Assembly: GCA_963719885.1 (NCBI GenBank)
Contig: CAVRDP010000033.1
Span: 101,795 to 165,794 of the forward strand
DNA from: JANXQG01 sp963719885
Lineage (GTDB): Bacteria; Planctomycetota; Planctomycetia; Pirellulales; Thermoguttaceae
Reading direction: 5' to 3'
DNA length: 64,000 bases
Shown here one piece after another: positions 43,332-51,340 of the stretch. Made by a program: the position numbers and the translations under genes. Positions within the stretch are counted from its first letter, which is position 1. Each line of letters begins with the position of its first letter. Under the pieces are notes generated by a model. It was not told the origin of the DNA, ran no database searches, and saw only the letters and a program-made list of their open reading frames with translations.

Positions 43332-45030
43332 CGGCAAAAACCGCCGGCCAGCCGGGCCAGGCGTCCAATGCCCGGGGCTTGATGTTCCCCAGCCGCATGC
43401 CGCGGGCTAGGCACTGGCGTTGGTACCGTTGCCAGGCCGGTCCTTCATGTGGGTCAAGGACAACGACATCGGCCGGCGCCAACTGTCCCAGCCGCCGGGC
43501 GTAGGCGTAATACGGGTTTTCGCAGAGACCGGTTTCCAGGCCGCCGGCCAAATCTAGCGCCGCAGCCCTCACCCCGACCACGACCATGGGTACATGGTGC
43601 CCGACATGGTGCCCGCCCTCTCCCAGAAGGGGCGAGGGGAGTTGAAGAGCCCTCAACCCCTGCCCCGCTCCCAAAGGTAGAGGGGAGCTAGTCTCAACGA
43701 ACAAGCGGTATCGCGGAGGTCGATCATCGACGGGCACGAGAAGCGTGAACGAAGACACAATGCCTTGCCCGTCCAGAAGCCGATCGAGCACGGCCCGCAC
43801 ATGGGACTCTGACAGCTTTTCGCCCACCAGGTCGCACCCGCTGTCTGATCTGCCTAGGAAACGCACGAGCGGACATTGGTTCTCGAAGCCCATGATCTCG
43901 ACCTCATCGCGCAACTCGTAGCGGTACAGCCCGCCTGCCGTAGTGAGGACGACACGATACCGGCCGCCTTGCTCCAGTTCGTGCGCCAGACGCAAACGTT
44001 CCGGAGCGTCAATTTCTTGGAATTCGAAGAAGTGCGAGCGCACCGCCAACACCGGGGCCGCGCGGCCCGTCCGGGGAAACGACACACAGCCTTCGGTCGC
44101 CAGCAATCCTTTGGGTTGGATCTCCACTTCAGGAAAGACTTCCCGAATCTGCCCCAAATAGCGGGCCGAGCCGGCATCGGCCCAACAACTGATCAGGGCA
44201 AGCTGAGGCCAGATACGGCGCAACTTTTCGGCCAACGAGCCCCGCGCACGGAAAATACGCCTCAGCTCGGCGGCACGAGACTTCTTGCCGGATTGCTCCA
44301 AGTCAAAGCATAACCGGTCGTGCCACGCCTCCAGCGGGCCAAGCAGTGTCGGCAAGAACGTCGGGCTCCAGACCGACACCAGCGTCAGGTCGGCCGCAGC
44401 GAGCAGATGCCAAAGCGTGCGGTAGAGGAACTGGTCGATGTCCCTGAGTCGGGCAACGTCCGCAGGGACCGCCAGAACCCCCTTGAGCAGCCAGCGCCCG
44501 GCCGCGCCGAGGTAGTCCGCGTCATGATCGAAACCGATCGAAATCCCCGCGGAGGTCCGGCGAGATAATCCCAAGGCCGGCGAAATCGACCAGTACGCCC
44601 GGCCATGGCGCAACGCGGGCCGGTGACGGAAGAGATCGGCTACCCAGGCGGCCACGGCCCGCTGGAATTGCTTGCGCAGCGCGGCCGTGCAGGGGATCAA
44701 CTTTTCGCCGCCCGTCGTGCCGCTGGTGGGCTCAAACAACTCAACCCGGTCACGGGTCAGCACGCCGCGCTGTCCTTCGGCGATGCGGCCGATGGCCTCG
44801 ACATAATCCTCGTAGCGCGACAGGGGCACGTGCTCTTGGTAAGCACGTGGCCCATCCATCGTGTGAAAACGATGCCCCCGGCCGAATTCCGTTTCGCGGT
44901 TCTGCCGGAGGATCGAGGCCAGGACTTCCGTTTGGGTCTTGGCAACGTGTTGTGTGGCCTTCGCGAACTGCCGCGCTTCGCGGGAGCAGGCCAGCATCCA
45001 TGCCGTATTGAGCAGTCCGAGAAGGCTCAC
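43306..45030 (-). CDS. GH3-type acyl-adenylate/amide synthetase
   Basis: 574 residues from GTG 45030. Family motifs: the ATP-binding loop ELFEPTSGTTGGEKLIPCTA, the adenylation motif VVLTTAGGLYRYELRDEVEI, and FLGRSDSGCDLVGEKLSESH. Plant GH3 enzymes join jasmonate or auxin to amino acids through an acyl-adenylate; bacterial ones are mostly uncharacterised. Here it could couple a carboxylic acid made or modified by the radical SAM enzymes to an amine. GTG 45030 overlaps the upstream stop (GTGA) and has GGGAGGA before it. About 40 residues near position 465-505 (LPLGAGQGLRALQ... HHVPMVVV) come from repeats inserted in frame. Confidence 0.85.
   Translation of the reverse strand: MSLLGLLNTAWMLACSREARQFAKATQHVAKTQTEVLASILRQNRETEFGRGHRFHTMDGPRAYQEHVPLSRYEDYVEAIGRIAEGQRGVLTRDRVELFEPTSGTTGGEKLIPCTAALRKQFQRAVAAWVADLFRHRPALRHGRAYWSISPALGLSRRTSAGISIGFDHDADYLGAAGRWLLKGVLAVPADVARLRDIDQFLYRTLWHLLAAADLTLVSVWSPTFLPTLLGPLEAWHDRLCFDLEQSGKKSRAAELRRIFRARGSLAEKLRRIWPQLALISCWADAGSARYLGQIREVFPEVEIQPKGLLATEGCVSFPRTGRAAPVLAVRSHFFEFQEIDAPERLRLAHELEQGGRYRVVLTTAGGLYRYELRDEVEIMGFENQCPLVRFLGRSDSGCDLVGEKLSESHVRAVLDRLLDGQGIVSSFTLLVPVDDRPPRYRLFVETSSPLPLGAGQGLRALQLPSPLLGEGGHHVGHHVPMVVVGVRAAALDLAGGLETGLCENPYYAYARRLGQLAPADVVVLDPHEGPAWQRYQRQCLARGMRLGNIKPRALDAWPGWPAVFAAKAATQSP
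43566..43690. repeat. Composite repeat block inside the GH3 gene
   Basis: A CCCTCACCCCGACC...CCTCTCCCAGAAGG type palindromic repeat, with the 23-mer nested inside and a further GGGGAG segment to its right. Translated in frame on the minus strand as a Pro/Gly-rich insert in the C-terminal domain, just before the family block ENPYYAYARRLGQL. Confidence 0.75.
43581..43603 (+). repeat. 23-bp dispersed repeat, copy 6 (GGTA form) with partial tandem copy
   Basis: Perfect GGTA form followed at once by a 12-base partial copy (ACATGGTGCCCG, 43604-43615). This is the only tandem case seen. Confidence 0.85.
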
Positions 45031-45788
45031 GTCGATCCTCCCGCCGACCATGGGTACATGGTGCCCGCAGGCTCTCGACCGATCACCCGATAAGCCGCGG
45101 GAGTAAAGTTGGAGCGGCTGAGCGGGGCCAGGCAACAAAGCTCTTCGCCACGGCCGTACCCTGGGTTGCGCTGGACGAAGTAGCGTACGTTTGGATCGCG
45201 CAGCCGCTGCGTGGTCGGATCGGCAACACCAGGTCGAAGACGGTCCTTTTGCGATCCAGCCCGGATGACTCCCGTGGCCGGATCGTAGGCTTGAGGGTAT
45301 CTGTGAGCGCCAAATCCATGGATCAAGCGGCAAGCCCAGTCGGGTGTTGAAGCATCATAGCGCGGGAAGAACTCGTGGAAGAACAACGGCAAAAAACGAT
45401 AGGTCTTGTAGCCTTTGGAGATCAGGAACCAGTAGAGTTCCTCGGGCACATTGCGGTCGATCAACGATAGCGCCAGCCGGCCCCAGATGCGGGCCAGGGC
45501 AATATCACCCCAGTGCTCTCGGGCGACGATGGTATCGCCGGAAAAGAGCGCCCTGACGGAAACGCCGCCCACAGCCACCCGCATGAGCATCTGCGTGGAA
45601 AATCCGCACAGCTCCCCCGTTCTCAGGTCCCAGAGCACGATCGCCCATTGTTTCTCTGCCAGGTCTGCCAGAAAACCTGCCCGGGTGACGTTCTCGTAGT
45701 AACGCTCCAGAAGCCGAAACATCGTCTCCCGCTGCGCCGGTGTGACTGCGGACACGGGGAGCAACATGCCTTTGAGTTGTGTGTCCAT
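45027..45788 (-). CDS. GNAT-like acyltransferase 1, probable
   Basis: 253 residues. Begins MDTQLKGMLLPVSAVTPAQR. Recognisable parts are a hydrophobic central strand (WAIVLWDLRTGELCGFSTQM), GDTIVAREHWGDIALARIWG and the aromatic stretch YWFLISKGYKTYRFLPLFFHEFF, which resemble GNAT-fold acyltransferases though no clear acetyl-CoA loop is visible. The C-terminus (GTMYPWSAGGST) is encoded by the 23-bp repeat. Its stop overlaps the GH3 start (GTGA), so the pair is coupled. Substrate unknown; acyl transfer in the same pathway is inferred. Confidence 0.6.
   Translation of the reverse strand: MDTQLKGMLLPVSAVTPAQRETMFRLLERYYENVTRAGFLADLAEKQWAIVLWDLRTGELCGFSTQMLMRVAVGGVSVRALFSGDTIVAREHWGDIALARIWGRLALSLIDRNVPEELYWFLISKGYKTYRFLPLFFHEFFPRYDASTPDWACRLIHGFGAHRYPQAYDPATGVIRAGSQKDRLRPGVADPTTQRLRDPNVRYFVQRNPGYGRGEELCCLAPLSRSNFTPAAYRVIGREPAGTMYPWSAGGST
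45045..45067 (+). repeat. 23-bp dispersed repeat, copy 7 (GGTA form)
   Basis: Perfect GGTA form at the junction of GNAT-like gene 1 and the GH3 gene. It supplies the last codons of the former and lies 15 bases upstream of the GTG of the latter. Confidence 0.85.
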
Positions 45789-45791
45789 GCT

Positions 45792-46907
45792 TCAGAGACT
45801 TCCTAGCTCCAGGTACAGCGGCCGCCCATCGAGTGACCGGCGGAGATCCTCACCGTCTTCCCAACAGGCGAGATAGACCTGGGTCGTATAACGGCCGGCC
45901 TGGTATTCTTGCAGCGCCGGGAACAACGGATCGGACTCGTGCATGCCGAGGAGCAGATGGTCCCAGGTTCGACCGCTTCGCTCGTGGGTGAGGACATCCA
46001 GCAGCGCACGAAGTACTTCCGGATTATCATCGCAAGCCAGGGGCAGTGCCGCCACTAGGCATTGCAGCGGACTGCCTGGCCTGGGAAGATGCGGCCGGCC
46101 GCGGAAGCCAGCCCAGCAATTGTACATCGGCCGGAGCCAGCACAGAGGTTTTGCGTAGGCGTGGACGACGATCTGACGAAACGCGCGCTGGTCCCAAGCG
46201 GCCAGCGTGCCCACCAGGCGGTTGCCGCAAAAGGCCAGCAACAGGTCCTCTGACCGCAACCCTCGCAGGAGGCCATCTCCGCTGAAGAAGTCCTCGGCCC
46301 CATAGCAGGGGAAGAACTGCCGCCTCGGACCAACCTTATTCAGGAAGTCGAGAATTGCGGGGACGTCGCTCCTCTGAGCCGGGCGGATTTCGATGCCTGC
46401 CCTGCCGTTTCGACGCTTTCCTCTCCGCGAAAGCCCGATGACTACGGTGTAATAGCATCCGGCAAGGTAGTAGGCCGGCAGGCCGGCCCGGCCGGCAGTC
46501 AGGACCCGCTTCGCCGTCTGGTTGTCTTGGGCGATGGTGGTCAGATACAACCGCGTCCGCCGGTCTTCGTGGAGCTTGCGCAGCAGGGCATAGCCCAGAC
46601 CGACGAGTCTGCCGCGGCGATGTTCCGGCAGCACGCGGAGATTGCTGAGGTAACCCATGGGCCTGGGCCGACCGTTGACGTAGCGATCCGAGACGGATCG
46701 GGCGCCGAAAGCGACGATGCGGCCGGCAGTTTCATCACGGGCGACGACCACCTGACGAAACCGGCCGTCCACGACCGCAGCCCCGAAGTAACTCGGGTCT
46801 CGGTGAAAGCCGACAGAAACCATTCCCGGCATCGGGGTCGCGGCCAATATCGCCCGCAGGTCGTCGTCGTCGCCCGCCTGGGCGAGATCGAACCGATATC
46901 TGGCCAT
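45792..46907 (-). CDS. GNAT-family acyltransferase 2 (two-domain)
   Basis: 371 residues from ATG 46907. The N-terminal half carries a typical GNAT core: MGYLSNLRVLPEHRRGRLVG, an R/G-rich CoA-binding loop, followed by RTRLYLTTIAQDNQTAKRVL. The second half starts IEIRPAQRSDVPAILDFLNK and resembles a second, degenerate GNAT domain. First gene of the minus-strand operon, three bases before GNAT-like gene 1. Longer in-frame starts would translate the 23-mer at 46932 as an N-terminal extension; MARYRFDLAQ is the more natural start. Confidence 0.8.
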   Translation of the reverse strand: MARYRFDLAQAGDDDDLRAILAATPMPGMVSVGFHRDPSYFGAAVVDGRFRQVVVARDETAGRIVAFGARSVSDRYVNGRPRPMGYLSNLRVLPEHRRGRLVGLGYALLRKLHEDRRTRLYLTTIAQDNQTAKRVLTAGRAGLPAYYLAGCYYTVVIGLSRRGKRRNGRAGIEIRPAQRSDVPAILDFLNKVGPRRQFFPCYGAEDFFSGDGLLRGLRSEDLLLAFCGNRLVGTLAAWDQRAFRQIVVHAYAKPLCWLRPMYNCWAGFRGRPHLPRPGSPLQCLVAALPLACDDNPEVLRALLDVLTHERSGRTWDHLLLGMHESDPLFPALQEYQAGRYTTQVYLACWEDGEDLRRSLDGRPLYLELGSL

Positions 46908-46931
46908 CACGTGCGTGCCGCAGCCTTTCGC

Positions 46932-46954
46932 CGACCATGGGTACATGGTGCCCG
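46932..46954 (+). repeat. 23-bp dispersed repeat, copy 8 (GGTA form)
   Basis: Perfect GGTA form in the 5' leader or promoter region of the GNAT/GH3 operon. Confidence 0.85.
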
Positions 46955-47295
46955 AGACGGCAGAAGACGCATGAACCAGCCAACCACCAAGCCCAGAATC
47001 CCTGCAACGTTTGCGGGGGAGATCGACGTCCACCTGACAGCCTCCCTAACGAAAGGTTTGGAGAAATACCGTGCTTTAATGGGCATCTCCTTGGAAAAAA
47101 ACGAGCACTCTTGTCACAACCGATCCCGCTAGTATTGTAGAATAGCGCAGCGTGTGGTGAAAGCATTCCCCGTGATACCCCTCGCCGGTTGTACCCAGGC
47201 CGGCACAGTGCTGCTCATCTTTAGCACCTTGTGTTTTACCAAGATTGGATCGGGACCCGAAAAAATAAATTCCGAAGCCAACAACTCCAAAATTG

Positions 47296-47324
47296 TTGTA
47301 ATGGCGGCGCTGCCTGTTTATAAT
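47296..47324 (+). promoter_or_regulatory. Candidate sigma-70-type promoter
   Basis: TTGTAA (47296-47301), a 17-base spacer, and a consensus TATAAT (47319-47324), about 150 bases upstream of the secreted esterase gene. Confidence 0.5.
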
Positions 47325-47473
47325 AGTCGCCGAGCGGTTCCCGCCAGACATCCCACCGCCCGACAATCCCCTGCCTCGAAAACTCAACATCCCACCCCCA
47401 CCGAAGAGTATTTGGCCATGGCAACCCACGCGGTCCACAAGATGTTACAGGACGGGATCCGCTAAACGAGAAC

Positions 47474-49649
47474 ATGAAAACTATTAAATCGTCCATTTTG
47501 ATTTCGTTCCTCGCCGCCGGCATGTTTCTTGGCGCTGCCGGCAATGCGGCTGCCATCGAACCGGCAGGAACTTCCGTCAATGCCAGTGGGCGGAATGTCC
47601 TCATCATCGGCCACAGCCTGACCCATTGCCTGCGGGCCCTCGAACCGTTTGCGCCGATGGTGGGACACTCCGGACACAGCCAGATGTTGTATACCTATCT
47701 CGGCGCCGGCATCGCCTACCATTATCAAACGGAAACCAATCAATGGACCCCTGTCTCCTGGCGCAAGCTCTACTTCGGCCCGGACAAGAAATGGGATGCG
47801 CTGATCATGAGCGCGCGGGATGCCAATTGGAAGGACCCTAAATTGATCAGCAGCGACGAGGAATATGCGCCGAAGTTTGCCGCCGAAGCCTTCAAGAGCA
47901 ATCCACGCTGCCAGATTTTCATCTATGGAAACTGGCCGGAGGTCGCGTTCCTGGACAGCCCGCCTTTCGGCAACACCGAGGCGAACATCGAGAGGGTCGG
48001 CGCCGCGGTGGACAAGGCGTTTCCCCATGCGCCGAAGACGCGCCTCATGCCTTGCAGCCGGCTGATGCGGGAGTTGGGGCGTATGGCCGATCGCGGCGAA
48101 TTGCCCGGAGTCGCCAGCCGCTTCGAACTTTTCGACGACAGCGTTCACCCCAATCGGTTCAGCGGCTATGCCGTCAACGTACTGGTCATGGCCATGCTCT
48201 ATAACGAATCGCCGCTGGCCTATCCGCCCGATATCCACCCCACCGATTCGCAGGGCAGACCGGTCCGCAATGATGTGCATAGGAACTTCCAAGTCCCCGA
48301 AGAAACCGCCACCGTGCTCAAACGCGTGGTGTGGGACATCCTCCAGGCTTATCCGCCGGCGGGCATGCCGCCCAGCCTGGTCATCGCCAACCGTAACCTG
48401 GAGCCTGTCATAGCCGGCCAGCCCTACAAGCTCGCCTTGAAGGCGCTCCATGCCGCCGGCCCGTGTGTCTGGACAATCGTCAAGGGGACGTTGCCGGCGG
48501 GGTTATCCCTTTCGCGGGACGGCTTGCTTGCGGGGAAATCGGAAGCCGTCGGCAACTTTCCCTTCACCGTCCAATTGGCCGATGGCAAGAGCAGCTTCGA
48601 AGCGCCCGCTGGTCTTGAGCGTTAGCCAGGGCGATCTGCCGTCGATACCCGATCAACCGCTGAAAAGCGTCTCCCTGGATGAGTACGTGATGCAACCGCT
48701 GAAAGTTACGGGCGGCGTTGGACATGTTACGTGGAGTTTTGGCGGGGGCAAATTGCCTTACGGGATCATGCTTTCGCCGGCCGGCATACTCGTCGGCAAC
48801 CCCGGTGAAGAGGGAGACTTCACGTTCAAGGTCAAGGCCCGCGACAGTCATCCGGCCGGCCCGCGCACTGCGGAGAAACAGCTCACGTGGAAGATCGGCC
48901 CTGCCCGGCCCGATGCGTTAAAGGTGAAGTATGTCCTCAAAAAGGACGAGCGGGCAGCGATCGGCGGCGATCTCTCGAAGGTCCAGGAGAACAAAAGCAT
49001 CAAGATCGATGGCAAATTGGACGAGCCATTCTGGAGTCTCGACCAGCCCATCCGGAAGAAGGTGATGGGAAGGCCGGAGAAAAAGGCATCCTTCGCAGCC
49101 GTCTGGACGGCGAACTGCCATCCGTACGGTCCCCGGCCCGGATGGTACGAGTTGGGTGAATTCAAAGGCGCCAAGTGTTATTTGGAAGGGTGCGACTTGC
49201 TTCTGGCCGTCAAAGTTCTCGACGGTTCTAAGGGGAAGACTCCCAAGGACGGAATTCACATCTTCATTGACGGCAACCACAATCGGTCCGTCATCTATTC
49301 CGGCGACGATACGCACTTTTTCGTCCCCCGCGATCATAAGGGCGGCTGGGCCCAATCGCTGCGTGGCAAGGTCAATTGGTTCAGCGATGCGCGCGTGCAG
49401 GAGATCGAAGGCGGCTACACCGTGGAAATCCGTTTGGGCGGAAACAACTACTTTGGCGGCGAGGGTAACTGGCTGCCCTTTGCCGCCAAGGGCGTCTACG
49501 GTTTCGACGTGGCCGTGGATGAGGGCGACGACAAGGAGGTTTCCCAGCAGGTCTGGCGCGGCGATGCCAACGACGCCGAAGACACCAGCCATTTCGGCAC
49601 GATCGTTTTGACCGGCCAGCCAGCCCTTCCGCAACGGGGAGGATTGTGA
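47474..49649 (+). CDS. Secreted SGNH-like hydrolase with Ig-like and CBM9-type domains, one frameshift
   Basis: About 724 residues after repair. Signal peptide SSILISFLAAGMFLGAAGNA. The SGNH-like domain shows NVLIIGHSLTHCLRA (GHS in place of GDS) and the closing FDDSVHPNRFSGYAVN with catalytic Asp/His. Two putative Ig domains follow (GLSLSRDGLLAGKSE, LPYGIMLSPAGILVGNPGEE), then a CBM9-like sugar-binding domain (IDGKLDEPFWSLDQPI, GIHIFIDGNHNRSVIYSGDD). An extra G at 48608 breaks the frame within the first Ig domain. Likely a polysaccharide or glycan esterase acting outside the cell. Confidence 0.75.
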
Positions 49650-50084
49650 CGAACCTTCACCCGCTGCGATTGACCGTGGTGGTCATAAACGTCGTTCCCG
49701 ACCCATGCCGGAACTGGTTGTGAAGGCCGCTGCCGACAAACTCACGTTCATCGCGCCGCGGGCCGAAGGCGCCTACCGCGTATTCGTTTTCGTGCGGGAC
49801 GGACAGGGCAACGCGGCGACAGCAAACATCCCCTTTTTTGTAAAGCCTTCTGTAGTTCCGTCAACGGGTGCTCCCGAGTAATCTGCGACACGCTCATCGT
49901 GTGTATCGGGCAACGATGCTGGCGGGCGACGCCAACGATCCGCCGAGGCTGGTGCTGAAGAAGAACGCGCCCGGCCGACCGATCTCGATCCGCCGCCCAA
50001 GAAATCGTTTGCAATTGCCGAGGCCGGTGATTATCGTGGGAAGCTGCTGATCGAAGCCTGTAAGAAAAGCAGTAGGGAAGTTCA
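49650..50084 (+). pseudogene. Degraded remnant of a secreted glycan-active protein
   Basis: 49705-49881 encodes MPELVVKAAADKLTFIAPRA, then GAYRVFVFVRDGQGNAATAN and IPFFVKP before a stop. This is like the final Ig-type domain of large planctomycete carbohydrate-active proteins. After it, pieces in shifting frames (LAGDANDPPRLVLKKNAPG; FAIAEAGDYRGKLLIEAC) suggest more of the same gene in decay. No start, signal or catalytic region is present. Confidence 0.5.
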
Positions 50085-51314
50085 ATGCATGCGAACCGTT
50101 GGATTTTGACGTTTGGCCTTCTAGCCGGATGTGCTGTTGCCGGATGTGCTCTGGCCGGTGCATCCGAGGCCCCGCTTTCGCTCGCCGGAGATTTCCGCGC
50201 GGACCCCTTCGTAGCGAAGTGGACCCTGGAGCCGCCGTCCGCTTTGGGCACGGCGGCCACGTGGACCGCAGGGGAAATCCGGACCCGTGGCCCGCGCTGG
50301 CAAAGCCCGAAGTTCGCGGTCGAGCCCTCGCGGTACTACCGCCTGAACGTGCGAACGAAGGGCCGGCCGCGAAGCATGTGGGCCGCCGTGTTCTTCGACG
50401 CCGACGGCCGGCCATTGACCTCCGACCACTACTCCGCCCTCGACCCCTCGGAATCGTGGACCGCCCAGGAATTCTTCTTTCGCGCTCGCCACGACGCCAA
50501 GGCGTGCCAACTCTGGTTTCATCCCCTGGAGCCGTCCAAAGAAGACCTGTGCTTGTCGAGCGTCAGCGTTGCGCCGGCGACCCGGCAGGAGGCGGCCCGC
50601 TGGGCGGATCGTACCTACGCCGAACTCCCGCCCTTGGAATTCACCCCGCCCGCTGAACGCGGCGGCCGCCTGCCGCGAACGCTGGAAGCCCTCCGCACAG
50701 GGCGGCCGCTGCGATTGGTCATGCTCGGCGACTCGATCGTCAACGACACCAGCAATTCCGCCTGGGACGTCCTGCTCGAGCGGGCTTGTCCCAAGACACG
50801 CATCGAGATTGTCGCCTCGGTCCGTGGCGGGACGGGGTGCCAGTACTATCGCCAGGAGAACCGGGTGCAAGAGTACGTCCTCCGCCACAAGCCCGACCTG
50901 TTGGTGATCGGCGGCATCTCCAATGGGTTCAACGTCGAGGCGATCCGCTCCGTGATCCACCAGGTGCGGCGGCAGAATTCTTCCGTGGAGATCCTTGTCT
51001 TGAGCGATCCGGTGGGCGTACATGGCGATCCGCGCATCTGGCCGCTGATGATCGTTGAGCCCGGCAAAGCGGGCGATGAAGCGCGGAAACGCCTGGTGGC
51101 CTTCGGCGCCTACCGTGCGGGCCTGCGGGAGATGGCGGCAGAAGAAGCGGTAGAGTATTTTGATATGGCAACGATCTGGGACACCTACATTGCCCACTGC
51201 GGCAAGCCTTACGATTACTTTCTCCGCAACCCGGTACACGCCAACGCGCGTGGCCGGCAGATTTTGGCCCGCATGCTCGTCGGCTTCTTCACAACGGCAT
51301 CGTCTGCGGACTAA
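50085..51314 (+). CDS. Secreted SGNH/GDSL-family hydrolase
   Basis: 409 residues, intact. N-terminal lipoprotein-like signal (WILTFGLLAGCAVAGCALAG). A beta-rich N-terminal domain (residues about 30-180) resembles a carbohydrate-binding module. The SGNH domain shows LRLVMLGDSIVNDTSNSAWD (Ser nucleophile), GGTGCQY, PDLLVIGGISNG (Asn) and NPVHANARGRQI (His). Likely a deacetylase or esterase on polysaccharides. It lies 26 bases upstream of the glycosidase-like gene on the same strand. Confidence 0.85.
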   Translation: MHANRWILTFGLLAGCAVAGCALAGASEAPLSLAGDFRADPFVAKWTLEPPSALGTAATWTAGEIRTRGPRWQSPKFAVEPSRYYRLNVRTKGRPRSMWAAVFFDADGRPLTSDHYSALDPSESWTAQEFFFRARHDAKACQLWFHPLEPSKEDLCLSSVSVAPATRQEAARWADRTYAELPPLEFTPPAERGGRLPRTLEALRTGRPLRLVMLGDSIVNDTSNSAWDVLLERACPKTRIEIVASVRGGTGCQYYRQENRVQEYVLRHKPDLLVIGGISNGFNVEAIRSVIHQVRRQNSSVEILVLSDPVGVHGDPRIWPLMIVEPGKAGDEARKRLVAFGAYRAGLREMAAEEAVEYFDMATIWDTYIAHCGKPYDYFLRNPVHANARGRQILARMLVGFFTTASSAD

Positions 51315-51340
51315 GCCCGCGACAAAGAACGAGGCGACCC

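Larger units (their letters stand above)
46908..47473. other. Divergent intergenic region upstream of GNAT 2 and the esterase
   Basis: Holds the 23-mer at 46932-46954 (25 bases upstream of the GNAT ATG) and a strong sigma-70-type promoter at 47296-47324 reading toward the esterase. No other gene or RNA was recognised in these 566 bases. Confidence 0.5.
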
